DNA from: UBA11136 sp964482135
GTDB taxonomy: Bacteria > Pseudomonadota > Alphaproteobacteria > UBA11136
Assembly: GCA_964482135.1 (NCBI GenBank)
Contig: CAYZWF010000005.1
Coordinates: 1-64,000, forward strand
Direction: 5' to 3'
DNA length: 64,000 bases
Under the pieces are notes generated by a model, which saw only the letters and a program-made list of their open reading frames with translations, was not told the DNA's origin and made no database searches. Shown piece by piece: positions 16,465 through 24,507 of this stretch (position 1 is its first letter; each line of letters begins with the position of its first letter). A program made the translations under genes and the position numbers.

Positions 16465-17337
16465 ATGAACGCCGACGCCAATCTCAAGAAACTTCTGTTG
16501 TGGCAAATGGAGGCCGGGGCCGACGAGGCGGTTCTCGATCATCCCGTCAACCACTATCACGCCCAAGCGGGGCAGCGCCAGCGCCAAGAGAATCCACCGC
16601 AAGTCCTGAAAAATACTACGAAAAGTAGGGATATGGCAGAAGGATTGGGCGAAGGTGCGCCAGCACCGGCCCCAAGGCCCTTCCCGCCTTCCAACGCCGC
16701 GCCGCCACCCGGGCTCCACACCACCGACGAGGCCCTCCACGACGCCCGTAGCCTGGCCCATTCCGCGGAAAGTATGGAAGATTTAGCTGAAAGGCTGCGC
16801 ACCTATGAGGGATGCAGCCTGAAGAAGACCGCCACCAACATGGTTTTCGGCGACGGCAATATTGAGGCCCCCATCATGTTCGTGGGCGAGGCGCCGGGCG
16901 CCGACGAAGACCGCCTGGGACGTCCCTTTGTCGGGGTCAGCGGCCAGCTTCTCGACCGTATGATGGCCGCCATCGGCCTCGACCGGGACAGCGCCTATAT
17001 CAGCAATATTCTGCCCTGGCGGCCGCCCGGCAACCGCAACCCCACACCGGCCGAGATTTCACTGTGCCTGCCCTTCATCGAACGCCAGATCGAATTGGTG
17101 GCGCCCCATATCCTGGTTCTGGTGGGCGGCACCGCAGCAAAAACCCTGCTTGGCCGTAAGGAAGGAATCATGAAGCTGCGCGGCCAGTGGTTCGACTATG
17201 CCAGCCCCGGTTTAAGCTGTCCGGTGAAGGCGCGGGCCATTTTTCATCCCGCCTATCTGCTGCGTTCGCCAGCCCAGAAACAGAAAGCCTGGCAGGACCT
17301 TCTGGAAATAAAGATAAAAATGAGCGGAGACCTGTAA
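16465..17337 (+). CDS. Uracil-DNA glycosylase, family 4-like
   Basis: Removes uracil from DNA. The catalytic-domain motifs of family 4 are present: MFVGEAPGADEDRLGRPFVG, the YISNILPWRPPGNRNPT block, and FHPAYLLRSPAQK near the C-terminus. The N-terminal ~100 residues are a low-complexity extension rich in Pro and Ala. Family 4 enzymes normally bind a [4Fe-4S] cluster with a CxxC pair; here only one Cys remains in that region (YEGCSLKKTATN) and there are only three Cys overall. That cluster is therefore probably absent or incomplete, a pattern I recall from other alphaproteobacterial homologues. Confidence 0.9.
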   Translation: MNADANLKKLLLWQMEAGADEAVLDHPVNHYHAQAGQRQRQENPPQVLKNTTKSRDMAEGLGEGAPAPAPRPFPPSNAAPPPGLHTTDEALHDARSLAHSAESMEDLAERLRTYEGCSLKKTATNMVFGDGNIEAPIMFVGEAPGADEDRLGRPFVGVSGQLLDRMMAAIGLDRDSAYISNILPWRPPGNRNPTPAEISLCLPFIERQIELVAPHILVLVGGTAAKTLLGRKEGIMKLRGQWFDYASPGLSCPVKARAIFHPAYLLRSPAQKQKAWQDLLEIKIKMSGDL

Positions 17338-17365
17338 CACCCTGATAATCCCTAGAAATACAACA

Positions 17366-17386
17366 TTATCCATAGCCTGTGGATAA
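17366..17386. promoter_or_regulatory. Pair of convergent DnaA-box-like 9-mers
   Basis: TTATCCATA (17366-17374, plus strand) faces TTATCCACA (17378-17386, read on the minus strand), the latter a perfect consensus DnaA box. They lie 63-83 bases before the lytic transglycosylase start. The window has no other origin features (no AT-rich repeat array, no parAB or gidA), so an origin is unlikely; regulation by DnaA is possible. Confidence 0.35.
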
Positions 17387-17448
17387 CTATCACCATATAT
17401 TGTGTGTTTGGGGTTGTCCCGGGAAGAGGAATTTCGTATTAATCTCAA

Positions 17449-19413
17449 ATGCTGTCGAATAGACCCACCTTTTATCTGGGCCGTTTTTTCGATGGGTTTC
17501 ATGGGGGGGGAGCCGGCGCTCGGGCGCTGATCCTGGGTCTCGCCTTGGCCCTTTCCGCCACCGCCCCGTTTCCCGGAAAAGCCGATTCCAGAGGCCTTCT
17601 TTCCAAAGAAGGGCTTTCCAAGGACGGGAAAGCCGCCGCCGCGCGTGACACCAGAGGCGCCGAAGTGGCGGTGCTGGAGCCTTCCGGCATATCGACAGAA
17701 CAGATAGTCCCCCTGCCCCGGCCTCTGAGCGCGGAGGATGAAGGGCGCTATGGGCGTATCTTCCTCCACCAGGAGGCCGGTGAATGGAAGAAAGCGGACC
17801 GCCTCATAGGACAGCTGAACAACCGAATTCTGATGGGCCATGTGCTCTATCAGCGCTATATGCACCCCACCAAATACCGTTCCAAATACAAGGAATTGCG
17901 GGACTGGATGGCGCTCTATGCGGACCATCCCGGGGCGCGGAAAATCCATAGCCTAGCGCTGAAGCGCCGCCCCGAAAATTACAAATATCCAAAACAGCCG
18001 GTGGGCGGTTATTTCTACGGCAGGGGCACCGACCCCGGCGCCCAGGTGGAAAGCGTTTACGTCTCGAAACGCAAGCGTACAAGGGATCAAAAGGCCCGGG
18101 TGACGGCTCTGAAACGCTCCATCAAACGTTCTGTCCGCCGCGGCGGCCCCACCAAGGCCAAGAAAATTCTCATGGAGAGCCGGGACCGCAGCCTGCTCGA
18201 CACCACCGAAACCGACCATCTGCTCTCGGCAATCGCGGCCGGATATTTCGCCGCCGGCAAGGATGCCTTGGCATTGAGCATCGCCGGCGCCGTGGTCAAG
18301 CGTTCGGGCATGCGCGTGCCCCGCGCCTACTGGACGGCGGGGCTGGCGTCATGGCGGCTGGGCCAATTACCCGATGCCGCCCGCCATTTCGAGCCCCTGG
18401 CCCTGTCCGACAAGGCTTCGGGGTGGAGCGTGGCCGCCGCCGCCTATTGGGCGGCGCGTGCCCATCTGCTCACCCGCCAGCCGCAAAAGGTCAACCACTG
18501 GCTCAATATCGCCGCCCTTCACAGCCGCACCTTCTATGGCCTTCTGGCGCGCCGCAATCTGGGTCTTCCCACCTATTTCAACTGGAAAACGCCGCCCCTG
18601 ACCGAGACCCGGGTGGCGCGCCTGATATCGGTTCCCGGCGGAGAGAGAACCCTGGCCCTGTTGCAGCTGGGCCGCCACAGCATGGCCGAGAAGGAACTGC
18701 GCAAGATCTACCCCCGGTCCAACTCTCCCCTGGCTGATTCCCCCTTGGCCGGCGCGGTTTTGGCCGTGGCCAGCAGCGCCAACCTGCCGGGACTGGCCAT
18801 GCGTATCGGCGCCGAATGGGGCGACGACCAGGACATTCCTAATGACGACGCCCTTTACCCGACGCCGAACTGGGCGCTCGACGGCGGCAAGAACGTGGAC
18901 AGGGCGCTGGTTTTTTCCATTATCCGCCAGGAATCGCGGTTCAATCCCAACGCTAAAAGCCATGCCGGGGCCCGCGGGCTGATGCAGATCATGCCGCGCA
19001 CGGCCAATTTCATCGTCGGCAAGAAGAAGTTCCGTGGCAAGGCGCGCGATCTCCTGCTCAACCCCGAACTTAATATATCACTGGGCCAGACCTATCTGCG
19101 GCAGCTTCTCGATCACGAAAATATCGGCGGCAATTTGTTCCTGCTGGCGGTGGCCTATAACAGTGGCCCGGGGAACCTCGCCAAGTGGCGGCGCAAAATG
19201 AAATACCACAACGACCCGCTGCTGTTTATCGAGTCCATCCCCAATTCGGAAACCCGCGCCTTCATCGAACGGGTGCTGACCAACCTGTGGATTTACCGCA
19301 AGCATCTGGAGCAGCCCACGCCGTCTCTCGACGCCATTGCCGCCGGTGACTGGCCGCTTTACGCGCCCCTCGACGGAACCGGGATCAAGGTGGCGCAACA
19401 TGGCGGGAATTAA
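17449..19413 (+). CDS. Soluble-type lytic murein transglycosylase (Slt family)
   Basis: Cleaves peptidoglycan glycan strands to 1,6-anhydro products in the periplasm. An N-terminal hydrophobic segment (about residues 25-42) is a signal peptide. The middle is an alpha-helical superhelical U-domain. The C-terminal lysozyme-like domain has SIIRQESRFNPNAKSHAGARG with the catalytic Glu near residue 494, then GLMQIMPRTA and AYNSGPGNLAKW. Length 654 is typical. Its 3' end overlaps moaB by 14 bases, so the two may be co-transcribed. Confidence 0.93.
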   Translation: MLSNRPTFYLGRFFDGFHGGGAGARALILGLALALSATAPFPGKADSRGLLSKEGLSKDGKAAAARDTRGAEVAVLEPSGISTEQIVPLPRPLSAEDEGRYGRIFLHQEAGEWKKADRLIGQLNNRILMGHVLYQRYMHPTKYRSKYKELRDWMALYADHPGARKIHSLALKRRPENYKYPKQPVGGYFYGRGTDPGAQVESVYVSKRKRTRDQKARVTALKRSIKRSVRRGGPTKAKKILMESRDRSLLDTTETDHLLSAIAAGYFAAGKDALALSIAGAVVKRSGMRVPRAYWTAGLASWRLGQLPDAARHFEPLALSDKASGWSVAAAAYWAARAHLLTRQPQKVNHWLNIAALHSRTFYGLLARRNLGLPTYFNWKTPPLTETRVARLISVPGGERTLALLQLGRHSMAEKELRKIYPRSNSPLADSPLAGAVLAVASSANLPGLAMRIGAEWGDDQDIPNDDALYPTPNWALDGGKNVDRALVFSIIRQESRFNPNAKSHAGARGLMQIMPRTANFIVGKKKFRGKARDLLLNPELNISLGQTYLRQLLDHENIGGNLFLLAVAYNSGPGNLAKWRRKMKYHNDPLLFIESIPNSETRAFIERVLTNLWIYRKHLEQPTPSLDAIAAGDWPLYAPLDGTGIKVAQHGGN

Positions 19414-19936
19414 AGAAAACCGGACTTTCCACCCCGTCAACATCGCCCTGCTGACCGTTTCCGACACACGGACCGAGGCCGATGACAAGTCGGGCGATAT
19501 TCTCGCTGAACTGGTGGCCGAGGCCGGCCACAAGATCGCGGCCCGGACCATCGTCACCGACGAACAAAAGCAAATCGTCGCTCAGTTGAAGGACTGGATC
19601 ACCGATCCGGGCGTCGATGTGGTGATCGCCACCGGCGGCACCGGCGTCACCGGACGCGATGTAACACCGGAAACCTTCACCCAGGTCTATGACAAGGATA
19701 TCCCCGGTTTTGGCGAACTCTTCCGCATGCTGAGCTATGAGAAAATCGGCACTTCCACCATGCAGTCGCGGGCCACCGGCGGCGTCGCCGGGGGCACTTA
19801 TCTCTTCGCCCTGCCGGGTTCGCCCGGAGCCTGCCGCGACGGCTGGGAGGACATCCTGCGCTGGCAGCTGGATTCCCGCTATCGCCCCTGCAATCTGGTG
19901 GACCTCATGCCGCGCCTGCAGGAACATGAGGACTAA
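19400..19936 (+). CDS. moaB: Molybdenum cofactor biosynthesis protein MoaB
   Basis: MoaB/Mog fold protein that adenylylates molybdopterin before molybdenum insertion. The motifs ALLTVSDTRTEADDKSGDIL, VVIATGGTGVTGRDVTPE and LFALPGSPGACRDGW are diagnostic. ATG at 19400, inside the slt 3' end, gives 178 residues, the normal length. Its product would be needed by the molybdopterin oxidoreductase at 58445-60586, although the two are far apart. Confidence 0.96.
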   Translation: MAGIKENRTFHPVNIALLTVSDTRTEADDKSGDILAELVAEAGHKIAARTIVTDEQKQIVAQLKDWITDPGVDVVIATGGTGVTGRDVTPETFTQVYDKDIPGFGELFRMLSYEKIGTSTMQSRATGGVAGGTYLFALPGSPGACRDGWEDILRWQLDSRYRPCNLVDLMPRLQEHED

Positions 19937-19977
19937 CCCGCCTCGGGAACGACTCATACCTAACCGTGGAGGCCGTC

Positions 19978-20436
19978 ATGAAACAAACCGCTCTTTACAC
20001 CGCAGCCGTGATCTTCGTCCTCGTCTCCCCAGGCCATGAACTCATAAATCTGATGAGCAATGGCGCTCGAAACCGCTAAGACAGGCCAGGAAACGCGCCA
20101 CAAGCGGGGCCGGCGCCCCGGTGTTGGGCGTTGACGACGCCTGTCAACGCGGTTTCAGCGCCCGGAGGGTATGGCGAATTTGCCCAACTACATTGTCCAC
20201 AGACCTTGAAAACCGTGGGGGTTTCCGGCGGTCTGTCTCCGCCTATCCGAACAAATTAGCTCATACCATTGCCATTACATTTATGAGTTCATGACCTAGC
20301 CCACTGGCTGCGCTTTTTTACCGGTGCCGAAGTCATCATCGGCGGCACCGCGATTTCCCAGGGGCTTTCGGTCATCGCCGGACTGGTCACAGCGGCGCTG
20401 GCGGTATGGATGGTGATGGCGGCGCGGAAACCCTGA
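19978..20436 (+). pseudogene. Small two-helix membrane protein gene split by a MITE
   Basis: A GGAGG ribosome site precedes ATG 19978. The frame reads MKQTALYTAAVIFVLVS and is then interrupted at 20033 by the 263-bp insertion, hitting a stop at 20077-20079. After the insertion the frame resumes at 20300: AHWLRFFTGAEVIIGGTAIS and then LSVIAGLVTAALAVW, ending at a TGA at 20434-20436. Removing the insertion and one CTAG copy restores an open frame of 63 codons with two hydrophobic segments. In the present state only a truncated 33-residue peptide can be made. Function unknown; it follows moaB by 41 bases. Confidence 0.8.
20033..20295. mobile_element. 263-bp MITE-like element with terminal inverted repeats and CTAG-type target duplication
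   Basis: The left end GCCATGAACTCATAAAT matches the inverted right end at 16 of 17 positions, and the similarity continues imperfectly for about 30 bases. It is flanked by CCAG (20029-20032) and CTAG (20296-20299), consistent with a 4-bp CTAG duplication carrying one mutation. There is no transposase gene and the interior has only short frames. A YTAR target and this structure suggest mobilisation by an IS5-family transposase (inference). It interrupts a small membrane-protein gene, so it is a real insertion rather than ordinary intergenic sequence. Confidence 0.8.
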
Positions 20437-20442
20437 ACTGAG

Positions 20443-21063
20443 TCAGGAATTTTTCCGCCAGTTGCGGTAGTCCTCGGCCGTATCCACGTCGGGTAACTCC
20501 TCGACGAAACCGGCACCCGGACGGCCCCCAGGATGGGCCTTAAGATTGGCTAAGGTATCGGCCAGGGCATGTTCGCTCGACCAGCGCACGCTAGCAAACA
20601 GATCGGGGCAGCGGGGACGGCGGCGTGCCCCCACCAACCAATAGCCGCCGTCGGGGGCGGGACCGAACACGGCGCCGTATTTCCCCAAAAGCCGGAAGGC
20701 CCGCGCCACCTGTCGCGGCTCGATACCGGGAATATCGCTGCCCACGATCACTACCGGTCCGGGGGGCAAAATACGCAGAATACGGTCCATGCGCGCGCCC
20801 AAATCACCGCCGCCCTGGACCATGCGCCGCACCCTCTTGCCCTTCCCGGACCAGGCGCGCGGAGGGAACCTGATGACGTCGGGCGTCGCCGCCAGCCAGG
20901 TGGTCCAGCGCCGGTCGCGGCCCAGACGCCTGAGCAGTCTTTCGCTACAGAGGCGGTAAAACCGTAGAGCGCTCCCCGCGCCCAGATCACGGGCCAGACG
21001 CCGTTTCACCCGCCCCATCTGCGGCGCCCGCACCATGATCACCAGATGGTTGCGCGGTTTCAT
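20443..21063 (-). CDS. TIGR04282-type glycosyltransferase (DUF2064)
   Basis: A GT-A fold protein of the DUF2064 family. Motifs are VIMVRAPQMGRVKRRLARDLG at the N-terminus, VVIVGSDIPGIEP in the middle and FGPAPDGGYWLVGARR; the DGG(Y/F)W segment is a family hallmark. ATG at 21063 gives 206 residues. It overlaps the GT2 gene by 4 bases (ATGA), so the two form an operon. Such pairs are named for their association with a radical SAM/selenodomain gene in arsenosugar clusters; that gene is not present here. The acceptor is unknown. Confidence 0.85.
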   Translation of the reverse strand: MKPRNHLVIMVRAPQMGRVKRRLARDLGAGSALRFYRLCSERLLRRLGRDRRWTTWLAATPDVIRFPPRAWSGKGKRVRRMVQGGGDLGARMDRILRILPPGPVVIVGSDIPGIEPRQVARAFRLLGKYGAVFGPAPDGGYWLVGARRRPRCPDLFASVRWSSEHALADTLANLKAHPGGRPGAGFVEELPDVDTAEDYRNWRKNS

Positions 21064-21755
21064 GACCCATAAAGCCGAGCGATGAGGCGGGGCGGACAGT
21101 TCATGAAATAAAGGACGAGACAGCCGAGATTGCGTAGCGGACGCCACAGATAACCACCGCGCCGATAACGTGCGGCGCTGGTCACGGCGTGTACATCCAA
21201 GGCGGCCAGACGACGACGGCCGATACGGCGCACCAGCGCCACATCCTCCATCAGGGGGAGGGGCGGAAAACCGCCCAGTTCGCGGTAGAAATCCCGCGAC
21301 AGGAGCAACCCCTGGTCACCGTAGGGCAAGGCCAGCAGACGGCAGCGCCAGGCCACCAGCCGTTCCAGCCGCCGCGCAGCCGTCGCCTCGTCATCGAGGG
21401 CGAAACGAAAATAAGCCGCCCGCCGGACGTTTTCCTCCGCACCCATGAAGTCCGCCGCCGCCCGCGTCCACCCCGGCTCCAGCGCCGTATCGGCATGAAG
21501 AAACAGCAGCCATTGGCCGCCCGCCGCCTGTGCCCCGGCGGCCAGTTGCCCGCCGCGCCCCGGGGCGCAGGAAATCACCTTCGCCCCCAGCGCCCCGGCC
21601 GTATCCGCGGTGGCATCCCGCGACCCGCCATCGGCGACGATTATTTCCAGGCTGATCCCCATGCGCTCAGCCGCCGTGATGGCGGTGAGGCAGCGGCCAA
21701 GGCTGTCCGCAGCGTTAAGGGTGGGAATGACGATACTCAGAAACGGTTCCGACAT
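21060..21755 (-). CDS. TIGR04283-type family 2 glycosyltransferase
   Basis: Family 2 glycosyltransferase with the N-terminal nucleotide-binding motif SIVIPTLNAADSLGRCL and the DxD-region sequence LFLHADTALEPGW. YGDQGLLLSRDFYRELGGFPPLPLMEDV is the acceptor-side block typical of TIGR04283. Length 231 is normal. A short hydrophobic stretch near the C-terminus (NLGCLVLYFMNCPPRL) may touch the membrane. It is the first gene of the two-gene operon and is divergent from the radical SAM gene. Confidence 0.87.
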   Translation of the reverse strand: MSEPFLSIVIPTLNAADSLGRCLTAITAAERMGISLEIIVADGGSRDATADTAGALGAKVISCAPGRGGQLAAGAQAAGGQWLLFLHADTALEPGWTRAAADFMGAEENVRRAAYFRFALDDEATAARRLERLVAWRCRLLALPYGDQGLLLSRDFYRELGGFPPLPLMEDVALVRRIGRRRLAALDVHAVTSAARYRRGGYLWRPLRNLGCLVLYFMNCPPRLIARLYGS

Positions 21756-21820
21756 ACCCCACCATAACCCAGGATTTACAGGCCGTGCAGGGGGAGAAAC
21801 AGGTCTGTCGCCCGATTAAT

Positions 21821-21835
21821 GTTCTTGAAATGTTC
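21821..21835 (+). promoter_or_regulatory. LexA-type box (GTTC-N7-GTTC) upstream of radical SAM gene
   Basis: GTTC (21821-21824), spacer TTGAAAT, GTTC (21832-21835): an exact match to the alphaproteobacterial LexA direct repeat with an AT-rich spacer. It ends 25 bases before the ATG at 21861. About two such matches are expected by chance on both strands in 64 kb, so position and target gene, not the match alone, make it credible. Confidence 0.55.
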
Positions 21836-21860
21836 TTATTCCCCTTTTAGACTAGGCGCC

Positions 21861-22988
21861 ATGGAACAGAACGCATCCGGCTTTCCCTTCGGCGACGACG
21901 CTCTCCCCGACCGCGCGGTCAAGGGACGCGGCGCCATCGGCAATCGTCCCGGACGTTTCGAGACCTTGCGTCATGTGGCGCTGGACGATGGTTGGGACGC
22001 CGCAGCACAGGAGGGAGACGAGCCGCCCCCCGCCCCGCCGGTGGTTACCACCCTGACGGCGGACACCAGCCGCACCGTCATTACCCGCAACGATTCCCCC
22101 GACGTTTCCTTCGACCGTTCCGTCAATCCCTATCGCGGTTGCGAACATGGCTGCGTCTATTGTTTCGCCCGCCCCAGCCATGCCTATCTCGATCTCTCCC
22201 CGGCCCTGGATTTTGAGACCCGCATTCTCACCAAGCCCGAGGCGCCGCGCCTTCTGGCCGAAGAATTGCGCCACCCCGGCTATCAACCCGCGCCGCTGGC
22301 CCTGGGCTCCAATACCGACCCCTATCAGCCGGTGGAGCGCCGTCTCAAGATCACCCGGGGCATTCTCGAAGTACTGGCGGCCTTTTCACATCCCGTAACC
22401 ATCGTCACCAAATCAGCCCTGATCCTGCGCGATCTCGACATTATCGCCCCCATGGCCGCCAGGGGGCTGGCCAATGTGGCGGTCTCCATCACCACCCTCG
22501 ATGATGGTCTCGCCCGCCGCATGGAACCACGGGCGGCGACACCCGCACGGCGGCTGGAGACCCTCAGCGCTCTGTCACGGGCCGGGATTCCCACGGCGGT
22601 TATGGCCTCGCCCATGATTCCCGGCCTCAACGACCACGAACTGGAACGTATTCTCGAAGCCGCCGCGGAAGCCGGAGCGCACACGGCGGGCACGATTCTG
22701 TTGCGGCTGCCCCACGAGCTGAAACCCATCTTCACCGATTGGCTCGACGTGCATTTCCCCGACCGCGCCCGGCGCGTGCTCAACCTGCTGCGCCAATGCC
22801 GCGCCGGTGAGCTTAACGAGAACGGCTTTGGCCGGCGTATGACCGGAGGCGGCGTGGTGGCGGCCATGATCAACCGCCGTTTTCGACTCTCCTGCAGGCG
22901 GTTGGGCCTGGAGAAAGGTGTGCCTGCCCTCGACTGTGGACAGTTCAACCCGCCGCCGCGCCCCGGAGACCAGCTCAGCCTTTTCTAA
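21861..22988 (+). CDS. PA0069-family radical SAM protein with C-terminal beta-clamp motif
   Basis: Radical SAM enzyme related to spore photoproduct lyase-like proteins. The cluster motif CEHGCVYC (C94, C98, C101) lies in YRGCEHGCVYCFARPSHAYL, followed by LALGSNTDPYQPVE and TIVTKSALILRDLD, typical of the PA0069 group. The protein ends in QLSLF, the consensus beta-sliding-clamp binding pentapeptide. A LexA-type box is immediately upstream. ATG at 21861 is chosen because the earlier in-frame ATG (21819) overlaps that box and adds no conserved residues. Length 375. The function is not established for the family; DNA repair is inferred here. Confidence 0.88.
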   Translation: MEQNASGFPFGDDALPDRAVKGRGAIGNRPGRFETLRHVALDDGWDAAAQEGDEPPPAPPVVTTLTADTSRTVITRNDSPDVSFDRSVNPYRGCEHGCVYCFARPSHAYLDLSPALDFETRILTKPEAPRLLAEELRHPGYQPAPLALGSNTDPYQPVERRLKITRGILEVLAAFSHPVTIVTKSALILRDLDIIAPMAARGLANVAVSITTLDDGLARRMEPRAATPARRLETLSALSRAGIPTAVMASPMIPGLNDHELERILEAAAEAGAHTAGTILLRLPHELKPIFTDWLDVHFPDRARRVLNLLRQCRAGELNENGFGRRMTGGGVVAAMINRRFRLSCRRLGLEKGVPALDCGQFNPPPRPGDQLSLF

Positions 22989-23049
22989 AAAGACGGCGAA
23001 AGGCTACTGACGCTCCTTCCGGGCGGGGGATCGTGATAGACTCCTCCCC

Positions 23050-24507
23050 ATGTCCGCCCATGCAGACCTGACGGGACTCGCCGTCGTCATCCTCGCCGCC
23101 GTGATCTGTGGCGTCGTCATGTCGCGCCTGCGCCAGCCCGCCATCTCCGGCTATATCCTGGCCGGAATCCTGCTCGGCCCCTCTGCCCTGGCGCTGGTGG
23201 AAAACCGCGACCAGATCATGGTTCTGGCCGATCTCGGCGTACTCATGCTGTTGTTTCTGGTGGGCATGGAGCTATCGCTCAGCGACTTCCGGCGCGTCTG
23301 GCGCGGCGCCCTTGTGGCCACACTGTTACAGATAGCATGCAGCGTCGGCGCCACCCTGGCACTGTCATTGCTGTTCGGCTGGTCGCTGGGGCTTTCCATC
23401 CTGCTCGGCTTCGTCATTGCCCTGTCCAGCACCGCCGTGGTGATCAAGATGCTGGAAGGCATGAACATACTCAACACGCCGCTGGGCAAGGTCACGGTGG
23501 GCGTGCTCATCGCCCAGGACCTGGCCTTCGTGCCCATGATGCTGATTCTCGCCAGCCTTGCCGGAGACGGTTTCGGCACTTTCGACCTGCTCCGGGTTGG
23601 CCTCTCGGTGGTGGGGCTGGTGCTGCTCATCTTCTATCTCAGCCGCCGCCAGAAGATCGCCCTGCCTTTTGCCGGCATGGTGGCCGGGCATCCCGATCTC
23701 ACGCCCCTGCGCGGGCTCGCCTTTTGCTTCGGCGCCGCGGCGCTGACCGGCACCCTGGGCCTTTCCCCCGCCTATGGGGCGTTCCTGGCCGGGCTGGTGA
23801 TCGGCAACAGCACCGAGCGCCGGGCCATGATGCGCGGCATCCAGCCCATTCAGAGCATCCTCATGATGGTCTTTTTCCTCTCCATCGGGCTGCTCATCGA
23901 CCTCGATTTCATCCTCGTCAATATGGGCACCGTTCTGTTGATCTTGTTCATGGTCACGGTGTTCAAGACAGGGCTTAATATCGGGGTGCTGCGGCTGGCG
24001 CGCGAACCCTGGCCCCATGCCTTCATAGCCGGCATGCTGCTGGCCCAGATCGGGGAGTTCTCTTTTCTGTTGGGCCAGACTGGCGTCTCCACGGGCCTCA
24101 TCAACCGCGAGGAAGGCGACCTCATCATCGCCGTGACGGCGCTGTCCCTTCTCGTCACGCCTTTGTGGCTTGCCACCGCGCGGCGGCTGATGCGTATCGC
24201 CATTCTCAGCACCACCTCGGGCCGCGAGGGGGTGCGGCTTCTCTTCGGCCGTCACGCTCCCGCCGTGTTCTCCGCCTGGGACGCCATGGCCGCGAGAATC
24301 GGTGATTTTTTCAGCCGTGTTCTTTCCCGGCTGCCGGCCGGACTACCCATAAAACCGAACCCCGCCGACAAAGCGGAGCAGGAAGAGGCCAGCGACGCCC
24401 GATGGGAGGACATCCCCCCGGAAACACCCACGGAGATAACGGAGCCACCTTCTCCCGCACCACCCAGGAAAAAGAAACGCGCCAAGGGCAGAAAAAAGGA
24501 TGGCTGA
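23050..24507 (+). CDS. CPA2-family cation:proton antiporter
   Basis: Membrane antiporter of the monovalent cation:proton antiporter-2 (Kef/YbaL-like) family. About 12 hydrophobic segments run from residue 5 to 385, including the typical ISGYILAGILLGPSALAL, LFLVGMELSLSDFRR and LSSTAVVIKMLEG blocks. The C-terminal ~100 residues are hydrophilic and Lys/Glu/Pro-rich. They contain no TrkA-N nucleotide-binding domain, so control by NAD(H) or glutathione as in KefC is unlikely. The C-terminus overlaps rnhB by 8 bases. The ion specificity cannot be read from the sequence. Confidence 0.9.
   Translation: MSAHADLTGLAVVILAAVICGVVMSRLRQPAISGYILAGILLGPSALALVENRDQIMVLADLGVLMLLFLVGMELSLSDFRRVWRGALVATLLQIACSVGATLALSLLFGWSLGLSILLGFVIALSSTAVVIKMLEGMNILNTPLGKVTVGVLIAQDLAFVPMMLILASLAGDGFGTFDLLRVGLSVVGLVLLIFYLSRRQKIALPFAGMVAGHPDLTPLRGLAFCFGAAALTGTLGLSPAYGAFLAGLVIGNSTERRAMMRGIQPIQSILMMVFFLSIGLLIDLDFILVNMGTVLLILFMVTVFKTGLNIGVLRLAREPWPHAFIAGMLLAQIGEFSFLLGQTGVSTGLINREEGDLIIAVTALSLLVTPLWLATARRLMRIAILSTTSGREGVRLLFGRHAPAVFSAWDAMAARIGDFFSRVLSRLPAGLPIKPNPADKAEQEEASDARWEDIPPETPTEITEPPSPAPPRKKKRAKGRKKDG

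Noticed and set aside
21819..21860. Earlier in-frame ATG for the radical SAM gene
   Set aside because: It overlaps the LexA-type box and adds 14 non-conserved residues; ATG 21861 fits better.
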